Assembly: GCA_963971425.1 (NCBI GenBank)
Contig: OZ020524.1
Coordinates: 21,939,022-22,003,021, forward strand
Length of the DNA: 64,000 nucleotides
Direction of reading: 5' to 3'
Source of the DNA: Bryoerythrophyllum caledonicum
Lineage: Eukaryota > Streptophyta > Bryopsida > Pottiales > Pottiaceae
A model generated the notes under the pieces. That model saw nothing but the letters and a program-made list of their open reading frames with translations. It had not been told where the DNA came from and did not search any database. Shown here in pieces: positions 32,663 through 43,865 of the stretch (the stretch's first letter is position 1; every line of letters begins with the position of its first letter). Both the position numbers and the translations under genes were made by a program.

Positions 32663-34882
32663 ATGCGACGTATAGTATTTGAGCAATACTCCAAAAAAAT
32701 AGTAATATGCAAGTATACCAATACAAAATACAAAATACATATCTACTATACAAAAAACAATCATTGTATTCAATACCACATTCAATACAAATACTATATT
32801 GAATACCTCAAAAACTATACTCAATACTATACAAAAAACTACTATACCCCATATAGTACGACAAACATAAGAAAACATCGTAAATCATACAAAAAAATTA
32901 AGTTAACACAAAAATATGGTACAAATACGGATACAAATACAAGTACATACGCCGCTACATATATTAGCACAAAAACTGATACATACGCTGATATGCGTAT
33001 TCATACAGAGACTGGTATGGATACGTATAATTGTACGTACAGTAATACCGAAACATATACTGATAACAATAATAATACAAACTTGAAAAAAAGAAATACA
33101 AATACTAATAGAAATACTGGTACAAATACTGGACCAAATACTAATACGAATAGTGGCACAAATACCAAGATAAATATTAAGGCACATACTAACACAAATG
33201 TATGTGTGAATACTAATATAAAAACAAACATAACTACATACACAAAAAGAACCACACACCGTAAAAAAAACATACACACATGCAAAGACGAAGACATACA
33301 ATCAAATAAACAACAAATAAAATATCAAAGACACACACAAAAACAAAAAATCCTAAAACAAGATAAGAAACCCACATACTACAAAATACTAACACAAAGT
33401 ATGAACACTAACATAAAATCAAACACAACTACATATACACACATATATGCAAAAACAACCACACACCATCAAGAAAACACATACATACAACCGAATAAAC
33501 AAAAAATAAAAAACCTAAGCCACATACAAAAAACTCTCAAACAAAACAAAAAACCCAAAACAGTAGTACTAAATATGAATACCAATATATATAGAACTTA
33601 CATGAAATACATATGGAAAACAATGATTAGAAATGATTCAAAACAAATAAATACTAAGAAGAATTTTAAAAAACAAAGAAAAACTACAAGAGAAGATATA
33701 ACTAAGAAAGGAAATAAAATAAAACTAAAGAAAGGAAATAAAACAAAGAAAGTTAATAAAACAAAAATAAGAAAAGGTAATAAAATAAAAACAAACCATA
33801 AAAATAAAAATAAAAATAAAAATAAAAATGAAAAGGGTAAATTTAATCAAAGGAATAGACTAAATAAACAAACAAAAAACGAAAATATCAAAACCAAAAT
33901 AAAAAATATAAGGAATAAGAGAAGAGATGGAATTAGAATAAATAATAAAAGGAAAGAGAAAATAAGTATCACAACTACATATAAAAAAAAAGGAAACAAT
34001 AATAATGAAAACAATAATGGAAATTTTGTAATAAAGATAAATAAGGATAGAAGGGATGCTAAATCCAAAAATCATCAAAAGACAAGGAATATTAAAATGG
34101 CTATAAATAGGAAAATCAAGGAGAGTAAAAAGAGATATAATAAATTAAATAGGAAGAAGATAGATATTTATAAAATTTCAAAGGTTTCAATTAGAGCAAG
34201 TAATATTAAAAATAAAATAACAAAAATGAAGAGGATTTGTAAGAAGAAAATAAAGAGTAAAGTAGAAAACCATGATCATAAGAAAACAAATAATAAGAAC
34301 ATAACAATAAACAGTAGTACTAAAAATAGAATATGCTTCTTAAGAAATTCCAAAATAAGGGATGGAAAATTAACCAAAATAGTAACGAGAAACAATTATC
34401 ACAAGAATCTAGATATTAAGAATATAGCAACAAACAACAAAGGTAAAAATAGAATATGCTTCCTAAGGAAATCCAAAATAGGGGATGGAAAATTAACAAA
34501 ATTAGTAATGAGAATTAATTATACAAATACGAAGAACGTAGGTATAAACAGCTGTACTAAAAATAGAAGATTATTCCAAAGAAATTCAAATATAAGGGTG
34601 GGAAAATTCACCAAATTAGTAATGGGAATTTATTATAATAAGAATACAAATAAGAAGAACATAGCTATAAACAGCAGTACTAAAAATAGAATATGCATCT
34701 TAAGAAATTCGAAAACCTGGGATGGGAAATTAACCAAACTTGTAATGAGAAATAAAATTTTTAGAGTAAAAATAAATAGAAAAGGTAGTAATAATAAAAT
34801 AGTAAAGACCAAAAATACAAATTGGGAAATATATTACAGGGATAAAAGGAAAGTTAATAGTAATATTAAAATTGATACATAA
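32663..34882 (+). CDS. Middle ORF of the LINE: Lys/Asn/Thr-rich protein
   Basis: 739 codons with no stop although the DNA is about 80% A+T. The adjoining frames are dense with TAA because of words such as AATAAA, so the openness looks selected. Three zones: an N-terminal Tyr/Lys-rich part (YTKNNHCIQYHIQYKYYIEY); a zone of TNTNT repeats encoded by a degenerate AATACN hexamer; and a very basic C-terminal half (KKGNKIKLKKGNKTKKVNK). That half holds four related units of about 60 residues containing NRICFLRNSKIRDGKLTKIV. Two phrases (QKQKILKQDKKPTYYK, QKTLKQNKKPK) match the segments that precede the 2A motifs in ORF2 but lack 2A itself. Charge suggests RNA binding. No known family. It could be an extended ORF2 N terminus, separated by about 150 bp with stops. 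Confidence 0.5.
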   Translation: MRRIVFEQYSKKIVICKYTNTKYKIHIYYTKNNHCIQYHIQYKYYIEYLKNYTQYYTKNYYTPYSTTNIRKHRKSYKKIKLTQKYGTNTDTNTSTYAATYISTKTDTYADMRIHTETGMDTYNCTYSNTETYTDNNNNTNLKKRNTNTNRNTGTNTGPNTNTNSGTNTKINIKAHTNTNVCVNTNIKTNITTYTKRTTHRKKNIHTCKDEDIQSNKQQIKYQRHTQKQKILKQDKKPTYYKILTQSMNTNIKSNTTTYTHIYAKTTTHHQENTYIQPNKQKIKNLSHIQKTLKQNKKPKTVVLNMNTNIYRTYMKYIWKTMIRNDSKQINTKKNFKKQRKTTREDITKKGNKIKLKKGNKTKKVNKTKIRKGNKIKTNHKNKNKNKNKNEKGKFNQRNRLNKQTKNENIKTKIKNIRNKRRDGIRINNKRKEKISITTTYKKKGNNNNENNNGNFVIKINKDRRDAKSKNHQKTRNIKMAINRKIKESKKRYNKLNRKKIDIYKISKVSIRASNIKNKITKMKRICKKKIKSKVENHDHKKTNNKNITINSSTKNRICFLRNSKIRDGKLTKIVTRNNYHKNLDIKNIATNNKGKNRICFLRKSKIGDGKLTKLVMRINYTNTKNVGINSCTKNRRLFQRNSNIRVGKFTKLVMGIYYNKNTNKKNIAINSSTKNRICILRNSKTWDGKLTKLVMRNKIFRVKINRKGSNNKIVKTKNTNWEIYYRDKRKVNSNIKIDT

Positions 34883-35035
34883 AAAGGAAGGGGGGATTAA
34901 TGTTTCGCCGGCTGGTCGTGCGCCGGAGGCGCCAAAAATAGAATTACTAAAATAGAAATTCTAATAATAGTAAGAATATATACGAATCTGATTGAAATAA
35001 ATATCAATATATTTTTTCCGTATACTGGTACGTAT

Positions 35036-38000
35036 ATGTATAAATATCTGTATAATGGTACGTATACAGATACGTATACTGTTGTGTATACTAATACAAA
35101 TACTGATACTTACACTAATACAAATACTAATATCAATATTGGTACGTATACTAGCACAAATTATAACACGAATACTAACAAGGATACTGATACAAACACC
35201 GAGACAAAAACCGAGGCATATACTAATACGAACATACGAATAAATACTAATATAAAAACAAATATAAAAACATATACACACACAAAGACAACAACACACC
35301 GTCAATGTAATACATACAGAGAAGAACGCCGGTCTCCAAAGAAGGCCGGCGGGAATCATAACACATACATATACATACACACACACAAAAACAAATACAT
35401 ACAATTAAAAAAAAAACACGCAAGTCACATTCAAAAACAAAAAATTCTAAAACAAAACAAAAAACCCATCTACTACAAACTTCTAATATTAATTGGAGGA
35501 GATATGGAGACTAACCCAAGACCCATGCCGAACATATTAAAAAGACACCCCACTTTGCACAAAAAGAATGCCAAAACATATTTCATACCAAATACTAATA
35601 CAAACACCAAAACAAACAATTGTACAAACCACAAAGTATATAATAACACCGCATATGAAAAAAAGGACTTAAAAACCATTTTAAAACCCAACATAAACCC
35701 ACATACAAATAGTCTTAAACATAATAGCTACATATACACACGGACAAAAACAACCAAGATAAAATACAACCAATCATACATACATCCATACACCACTAAA
35801 ACAAAAACAACCACAAAAAACACATGGACAAAAAATAAACTAAAGACAAAAACAACTACACCTACTATAAAAATAAATAAACCCACAACTCACACACAAA
35901 ATACAAACATCCACCTACCCCCAAACCAACAAGCCATTAATAACACAATAAAGCCTTTAAAATACACCACTAAACATATATACCACAAACTTCTACTACT
36001 TCTAGGAGGAGACATTGAAACCAACCCGGGACCCATGCCCAATATATTAAAAAGACACCCTACATCACATAAGAAAAATGCCAAAATCTACTTTATACCT
36101 AATACCATAAAACTCCAACCAGAATATGAACACATTGCAAAACCCTTCGCACCATTTCTAAAAAACTCACACACATTACACCACATACACAACACTTCCC
36201 ACCCAAACATTGCCCAATACATACAACAAAAAAATATGCATCCACCACCCCACATCTTATATGCACTAATAATCACCACTCATCCAAGCATAGATGAATG
36301 TAACCAACTTCTAAATCCACAAAATTTAAACACAATTACATGGACTAATACACTCCTACAAACCTTACTAACCTTACAAAACCCACCAGAACGACACATT
36401 TACACTCCACACCCCTATACTGAATTCCTAGTAGACAACCAAAATATTATAAACCATGAGTACTCAATACATAGAAGACTATACGACTTCTTACATAGTC
36501 AAGACATACCACCCTCAAATGATATAATAAAACTAAAATTCCCTTACCTCCCTAACAACCTCATAAATGAATCACTAAAATGCCTAGACCCTATACCAGA
36601 ATACACCCACCCACCTCCACCTCTTCCCTACATTCCTCCTCAAAATCAAAACATTAGACCAAACCAAGTAAATACATACATAATCACATGGAATGCCTCC
36701 TCACTAAACACTGCCCTTCCTAGCTTACAAACTCTAGTCGCAAACACAGACACACCACCGGCCCTCATAGTTATACAAGAAACAAAACTAACCGCCACAA
36801 AATCTACAAAATATATACAAAATATATTTCAAAACTATAAACTCATCTTTAACAACACACACGCACTTACAAGATGCATGCAACAAAGGAGACCATACAC
36901 ACCGGGCCGCGGTGGCCTCCTTACATTAATACACAAAAAATATACATTCCCCGGCAACATCAACAAAATCCCTACCCCAATGCACATATCACCATACATT
37001 CAAATAATTAAAATCACTAATCACCCACTACAACCGTGGTTAATCTTTCACATGTATATGCCATCCCATCCCGAAGATACTAGATTTCTCTTAGATATAC
37101 AAAACACTATTACAAACCATATTAATAATCATCCCAATCATACATACCTATTATGTGGAGACTTCAATAGAGACATAGCGCCAATTGGCCGCCAAAATGG
37201 AAACCACCACACCCCCCCTCAAAACATTGATTACCAATGGCGCCGCTTCACAGAAAACTTAAACTTCACTTACATCAATACCGATACACAATTCTCTAGA
37301 CAAGGTGGCTACAATTATAGTGATTGGAGTCTAATAGATGGTTTCTATATAAATACAAACAACAACACACAATACACCGCCACAACAAACAAAGATATTA
37401 TTCTCAATTCGGACCACTCACCCGTACAACTGCACATCCCAAATAACACACTAATTAGTAGAACTCCTACAATCCCAAACAAAGACACTATACGCATACT
37501 AAACCCCATCCCAAAAACCAACATAGAAAAATTCAACACAAAATTCTTCGAAGAAAACTCCGTACAAATAGACTCCCTCATAAACACTCTTGAAAACAAT
37601 AGTCAATTAACACAAGCACAATGGCAAGAAGCATGCCACTCTCTAGACAAACTCATCAATAAAATCTCTGATACACTAGAACAAACTTGTAGAGCACATC
37701 CAATACCCCAAATGACAAATAGAACCTCTCAACAAGGCGGGTATCTACCCCGCAAACTTTCTAAAATTTGGAAACAACACTTAACCGCATACCATACCAT
37801 ACGTAAAACCATTAGAATTGTAAAAAACAACCCTCAATGGCGTAACCACCCCATACACAACGAACTACTAACTATACAACACATCCAAATCCCTACCCCG
37901 CCGCCTCCGGACCTTCCCCACGATACATGGATAAATGATATCGCGATAATTGCAAAAAATGCCAACATACAAGCCCGGAAAATAATCACAAAATACACAA

Positions 38001-41000
38001 AAGAAAACATTAAAAAAGCCATCTCAAAATACAGACAACTATACGAAATTAGCCCCAAAAAAATTAACAAAAAAGTCTTTAAAAACCTTGAATCCCCACC
38101 AATGGATTGTATCAAAGATCAATATAATAATATTCTAACTAGCCCCGAAGACATTGCGAATGAAATATTTAACCAACAAACAAAAACCAATAGACCAACA
38201 GTACTAACATGTAATTACCAGCCACAACATACAATAGAATGCACATGTGCAATACGCCAATACCCTTGGCACGACTTGGACGGATATACCCTTGACAAAC
38301 GGGGCGAACCAGAAATTCCACTTCATAAATACCTCAACAGAGCCACATACGACACATGCCTTCAAAATCTTGGAAATAATAAAGCCCCAGGCCCAGACCG
38401 CATACCAAACTCAATACTAAAAAACATGCCTCCAAGATTTCACAAGCTATTATTTCTGTTCTTCTCCCACTGCTATAAACAAAAACAGATACCAAACTCA
38501 TGGAAATTAAGTACAACAATCCTACTATACAAAAAAAGCGACCCGTCCATACTACCCAACCATAGACCATTGCACTAGCTAACACAATATACAAACTCTT
38601 TACCAGTACACTCACCTCCATACTATCCTCATACGGCGAAAAATTCAAAATCCTACATGATAGTCAAGAAGGATTTAGAGCAGAGAGAAGTACCGCACGA
38701 CAAATACAAACTATAATAGCCGCACTAGAAGACGCAAAATTTACTAACCAAGATATATACATACTACACGTGGACTTCAAAAATGCCTTTGGCTCAATTG
38801 ACCATGCCCGACTTCTAGCAATAATGATGGACCTTGGTTACCCAAAAGATGCAACTACACTTGTTGGAAACATCTATTCTAAATCATCTACATGTTATAC
38901 CGGTGAACACTTTGGGAAAACAAAACCTATACCCATCCAAAGAGGAACTATACAAGGGGATACCCTCAGCCCATACCTATTCATTATATTTCTAGAACCA
39001 CTACTCAGATGGCTAGAAAGAGGAAATTACGGATACACTTTTGGCACATCACAGGTCATAATAAACTCTGCCGCATACGCGGATGACCTAGCCACCATAA
39101 CTAACAAAATCAAATCAATCCAAATACAACTAAACAAAATTGATAGATATTATAAATGGGCCGGTATGGACGTAGGTGTCCCAAAATGTGCCGCTACCGG
39201 TTGCCCGAACAAATCCAAATTGAATCCTACCACTTTCAAAGCCCTAATGCAAGCCTCTAACATCAATTACCGCAATCAACCGATCCCCATACTACACCAA
39301 AATGAACAATACATATACTTAGGCACAAACCTTGTTCCCTCACTAAAATGGAAAATCCAAATACATACCACAACGACAAAACTCATCAAACAATGCAAAG
39401 AACTAACAACAAGCCCAACTACCATGAAACAAAAAATAAAAATGGTTGATACCGTACTACGCCCAGGGGTAGCATACAGTTTCTACGGTGTACCATACTC
39501 TATGCCAGCTATCAAAAAACTTGATAAAAAAATAATAACCATACAAAAAACCATATGTGGATTACCAAAATGTATGTCAAACGCAATAACCCAACTACCA
39601 CATAACCTATTTGGACTTGAAGCTTTCTCCCTCAAAAACGCATACCTCCGATGTATAGGCGAACAACTGCAAAATGCTCTAAACGATAAAGGAAGACTTG
39701 GGAAAATATATAATGGATTAACTCACTATGTCCTTGCCCAATATGGTGGCGCTGAAAACATACCGAGAATTAAAAAAAGTGACTGCATAAGATCACCAAT
39801 AACACGAACATTCTTCTTATTAAAACATATAGCTAAAGCCCACCTTAAAAGTACGCTCCCGAACTTCCTCACTAATCCTACAACAATAGAAATACTATGG
39901 CGCCAAGAAACATTAAATCATAACACACTCAATGCCCAACTCTCCCAAAAGCTTCTACAAAAACTCCTCTCAAAAAATATTTTTGAACTAAACCAAATTA
40001 CCTTACCTAACGGTACACACATCATGAACAATGAGGACTTCAAAACCTACCACTTCACCCCATCTAAACTAATAAAGAGTGCCCTAAGTGTTGCTAAACA
40101 ACTATTTTGCCACATAACATGCCCCACTATATGTCATACTCCTTGCAACATACACCCATACTCTCATACACTTAAAGATCCATTCATCACCCTCAACAAT
40201 AACATCATCCCAAGAAATATTCCCACACCAACCAATCCCCTTAACCCTCCACATACATACCACCCCCGCCCCCCAACATACATCCCCAAAAACCCTACCA
40301 CATATCCCATTAATAATATCATAAACCATAAACATATCCAACACACAGACACAAATAACATACAAAATACCTACACAAAATATCTATGCCAATGGCAACA
40401 CAATGATAATACATACAATAAATGGCTCCCCCAAAGAGACCTTTTTCCACGGCATGACACTAATACATCCACACATAACACTGAAAAATTAAAACAATAC
40501 TACCAAAAGATCCAAAACAAAATATACTCAGATATCATCCTTGCCCACCATCCACAAGAACAATCCTCAGACTCAAGGTCCGTAACGCCACCCATAATTA
40601 TCCCACTTTTAAACATCTACACAACAGAATGCAACCCCGAAAATGATATCCTTACATCCTCAAACACAATTCAAATAGATAACAATCAAGCACATCTATA
40701 CGAAGAAAACGGCCGACATTTACACACCATACCCATTACCCGGCTCCAATGGTTATGGAACCAATATCATACAAAATTACAAACCCCTACAAACATTGAA
40801 CCAACAACCCAACCCTTTGAAACCGAACTAATATGGCTTTACCAAAGATATAAATATCGAATACCAAAAACTGACCCCCTCAAAAATGCGCAATACACAA
40901 TACCCACCCCCATTTTAGACTCACTAATATCATCCTTTAACATCGAACACTCATACTTTTCCTCTCCGATTACATGTCCTACCAAACTAAATAAATTCTA

Positions 41001-43056
41001 CTCACCGTACGAAAGAGACAAAATATTTGGATCCCTAGGCAAGGCCTTTGAACACAAATGGATCGGAAATGGAATAGCTCACCCCCACAACGAGAAAGAC
41101 ATAGAACAAGCCATACATTGGGCTAGACTTGCCGCCAAACACGATCCAAATAACACAAAAACAATCATCGTCACACCGAACAACAATTGGTACCAAATCA
41201 ACAACCAACATTCAAACCCATTCCCAGATTCCCACATCATTGCATTATTCGAAGCAGACACAATACCATACGAAGAACCTAATATCCCACCCGAGCTAAA
41301 AAAACCCCGAATAGAGCCATCTACATTACAAATACTATGCGTCCATCATCAAAATCAAAACCTGGGCTCCCTAGAACAACTTGCGGAACTTACCTCCATA
41401 ACAGACAATCTAAACATACAACGACCATACACAAAACCGGCCCCACCAACACCCATACAAACCCCCGTAAACAAAAGTAAAAAATGGTCAAAATTAAACT
41501 ATGACAACAACACATTAAACTACTCCGTCATACCTCCCCCTCTCCCAGACTACCCAACTCATACGACACCAAAATTTAACCCCGCATACAGTTATTACAC
41601 CGACGGCTCCTTTAAACCACCGGAACAAATTAGCCCGGGCTCTTGGCGAAGAGAAAAAACTGGCTATGGCATATATAATTCTACCAAAGAAATTAAACTA
41701 GCCAAAAGACTCCATGGACTACAAAATATCCTGAGAGCAGAACTCATGGCCATTCACAAAACGCTACAAATCATTACAACAAAATACAAAAATGAACCTG
41801 CACATATATTCACCGATTGTATAAATGCACTATACCTACTAAACACTCAAATAACACACCCAACCCTTCACAACAGTCACCCCGACCAAACCATACTAAC
41901 ATCAATGGTACAAATGTTACAAAAACGTACACAAATCACAACCCTTCACAAAGTCAGAGCCCATGCCAACATTGATGGCAACGAACAAGCAGACAAACTT
42001 GCAAAAGAAGGCCGAGAAAAAACACACAAAAACGCCAAAGATCCTCACGAACATGCTCATGCCACCCCATACTACTTTCAAAAAGAAGATTGGCCTTCCA
42101 AAGAAGATACTCCTGACAAAGGCCCAATTAGATTTCTGGGCAAATATCTCAAAAAACAAGACCTCTACAACAACCTGGATACAATCTCAGAAAATATTCC
42201 TAACATAGAAAAATGGACTAACAATAACGACATAGACAATGAACTCTCTACAAACTTTTGGAAAAACCCCATCATCTCAGACTCACAAATAACGTGCCTC
42301 ATCAAATTCCGTACGGGTCAGTACATGGGAAACGCTCGCAAACAACTCTTCTTTGGAATAGAAAGATTCCCATCCATAACATGCCCCATATGCCCCTCAA
42401 CGGACCCCGACACATGGCTTCATGTGCTACTCAAATGCCAAAACCACCACATACACTCTCTAATCGTTAAAAGACATAACAAAGCGGTATGGGAAGTCCG
42501 AAAACTAATCACCTCCTACAACAAATCGAGATGTTTCATACTTATGAACGCCGGCACTTTTAATAGCAATCCACAAGAAAACACGGTCCCCCCATGGCTA
42601 CTTCCATGCTCATGTATGACCCAAAGATGTCATTGCAACGCTAGGCTCAAACCGGACATTCTTTGTGTCAAAGGTTTACCATACAACGACCCACCACCCG
42701 AGAACATCAACCAAGACTACACCATTCAATTCATCGAATTTACATATTGCAACGATAGATTCTCCCCGGAAACAATACAAAACAAAATAGATAAATACCA
42801 ACCCCTCATAGACGACATCATTGCCCTCGGTTGGAATGTAGACCCCCTTATTGTTATCACATCCGGCGCTCGTGCCACCACCTTTATCCCATCTATGAAA
42901 ACTCTCGAAGATACCTTCAAGATACCCATTGATACAATTAAAACTACCTTTAAAAATATCAATACCATCGCTATTCAACATGCCATGTCTATTTTACTGC
43001 ATAAACGCAAAATCGAAAACAACCAAGTCCTCCCCGATAGGCAAGACCCCCCTTAG
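35036..43056 (+). CDS. LINE ORF2: 2A motifs, APE, RT, RNase H, CCHC, PD...E endonuclease
   Basis: Starts at ATG 35036. Residues 1-330 are Asn/Thr/Lys-rich and include two 2A-like motifs (35498 and 36008). The APE domain is at about 36670-37440 (ITWNASSLNT, VIQETKL, LCGDFNRD, LNSDHSPV). The RT is at about 38340-39300 (LGNNKAPGPDRIPNSIL, HVDFKNAFGSIDH, GTIQGDTLSPYLF, AYADDL at 39073). RNase H is at about 41590-42010 (YYTDGSF, RAELMAI, IFTDCINAL, VRAHANIDGNEQAD). A CCHC finger CPICPSTDPDTWLHVLLKC (C-x2-C-x9-H-x4-C) is followed by LKPDILC...IQFIEFTYC...NKIDKYQPL, the layout of restriction-like endonucleases of R2-type elements. One frameshift (one base missing near 38571, between HRP and ALANTIYKL) splits the RT; otherwise the frame is open. 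The stop is TAG at 43054-43056. Confidence 0.9.
35321..35351 (+). repeat. Inverted piece of the LINE 3' hairpin inside ORF2
   Basis: GAAGAACGCCGG followed by GGCCGGCG: the first 12 bases are the exact complement of the element's own 3' terminus (CCGGCGTTCTTC), and the stem reforms. In frame it reads REERRSPKKAGG, out of character with the surrounding TNTNT repeat. Confidence 0.55.
35498..35524 (+). other. Degenerate 2A-like motif 1 in ORF2
   Basis: Encodes GDMETNPRP (residues 155-163) after YYKLLILIG. It fits the 2A consensus D-x-E-x-N-P-G-P except that the essential Gly is Arg, so ribosome skipping is not expected here. It is followed by MPNILKRHPTLHKKNAK, the same sequence that follows motif 2, so the two are copies of one duplicated module. 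Confidence 0.75.
36008..36034 (+). other. 2A-like ribosome-skipping motif 2 in ORF2
   Basis: Encodes GDIETNPGP (residues 325-333) preceded by HKLLLLLG. It matches the 2A consensus D(V/I)ExNPGP exactly, with the hydrophobic run that normally precedes it. In known 2A sequences the ribosome fails to form the Gly-Pro bond and releases the upstream product. Here this would separate the roughly 332-residue Asn/Thr-rich leader from the APE-RT-RNase H-endonuclease polyprotein, about 210 residues before the APE domain. Confidence 0.85.
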
Positions 43057-43268
43057 GAACTTCGCCACTCTATCTCTTCCTGATTGGCTGCCTGTTTGGT
43101 TTTGCTTTTTGTTGTTTAGTTAGTTTGGTCGTGGTTGGTCGTTGTTGATTGGTTTCTGGCTACTCGTTACATAGTGTCTACCCTCGAAAGGGGGAAGTAG
43201 TTCCAGTTCGCTAATTCCTTGTCCGGTGGGCATGGTCTTAGCAATGGAACGAACAGACACTTTATTCA

Positions 43269-43306
43269 CGCCGGTTACCTTCGGGTACCGGCGTTCTTCT
43301 TCTTCT
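43269..43306 (+). other. 3'-terminal hairpin and TTC tail of the LINE
   Basis: CGCCGGTTACC, loop TTCG, GGTACCGGCG (10-bp GC-rich stem with one bulged T and a UUCG tetraloop), followed at once by TTCTTCTTCTTCT. Copy 2 ends the same way with different loop bases (59250-59287, minus). LINE reverse transcriptases commonly recognise a 3'-terminal stem-loop, so this is the likely RT recognition site. The 43057-43268 stretch is the rest of the 3' untranslated region. Confidence 0.8.
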
Positions 43307-43865
43307 GCATTTGTGGCCATCCACTTCCAAATTCCAAACTTGTGAGAATTCCCATAAAGCCAGAATTACTACGCACTTTTCACTTTATCATTCATCCACC
43401 TTGACAAACAACTAAGTTGGAACTGCCAAAGTCACGTCGGCAGTTCAAGACAGTCGCTCATCTTGGCTGCGCTTGCCGGGTCGATGCGTGGACATCATCC
43501 ACAGCTCTCAGCTTCACTGCTCAGATTGCCGGACACTTGGGACTGCTCCGAAAGCCAAGAAGCAATTTTAATTGCAAACCTATCAACTCTCACATTGCAT
43601 TTCTGTAGCACCTTGAAGTGAGCTCTCACGTCTGCAGGAGCTCAAGCAGAGGCCGAGGAGCGACAATCTGGACCGAGGAGCCAGGTATGCTACAAAAACC
43701 TGGAATATTTGCAATTCGAGTTTTGGATTGGGTTGTGGAGATTGCGGGTGTGTGAGCGGATTCGAATGCGAGGTCGTTGCTTCACTTTGTTGGTGTCGAA
43801 ATCACAATTTGGGAGTGAATTCTTGGCACTTATCTTCCAGGGGGAGCTTTCACTTGTTGTGAGCC
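43307..43865. other. Spacer and leader of the CCB3-like gene
   Basis: No gene recognised. The last 100 bases before 43866 are the probable promoter and leader of the CCB3-like gene; I see no clear TATA box. Confidence 0.4.

Larger units (their letters stand above)
28560..43306 (+). mobile_element. Large non-LTR retrotransposon (Dualen/RandI-like), copy 1
   Basis: A roughly 14.7-kb LINE with three successive long ORFs: ORF1 (29046-32606), a middle ORF (32663-34882) and ORF2 (35036-43056). A 250-bp 3' region ends in a GC hairpin and a TTC-repeat tail. ORF2 has an N-terminal APE-type endonuclease, reverse transcriptase, RNase H, a CCHC finger and a C-terminal PD...E endonuclease-like domain. 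That combination is known from the Dualen/RandI lineage of green algae. Only one frameshift is visible in the catalytic ORF, so this copy is young. Both strands were read; no LTRs exist. Copy 2 (59250 to the window end) confirms the family and its 3' end. The 5' limit is approximate. Confidence 0.85.

Noticed and set aside
28560-43306. LTR retroelement or other virus-like element
   Set aside because: No long terminal repeats, gag, protease or integrase motifs; the APE endonuclease, RT order and hairpin/TTC tail mark a LINE. I saw no retrovirus-like or Polinton-like element elsewhere in the window either.
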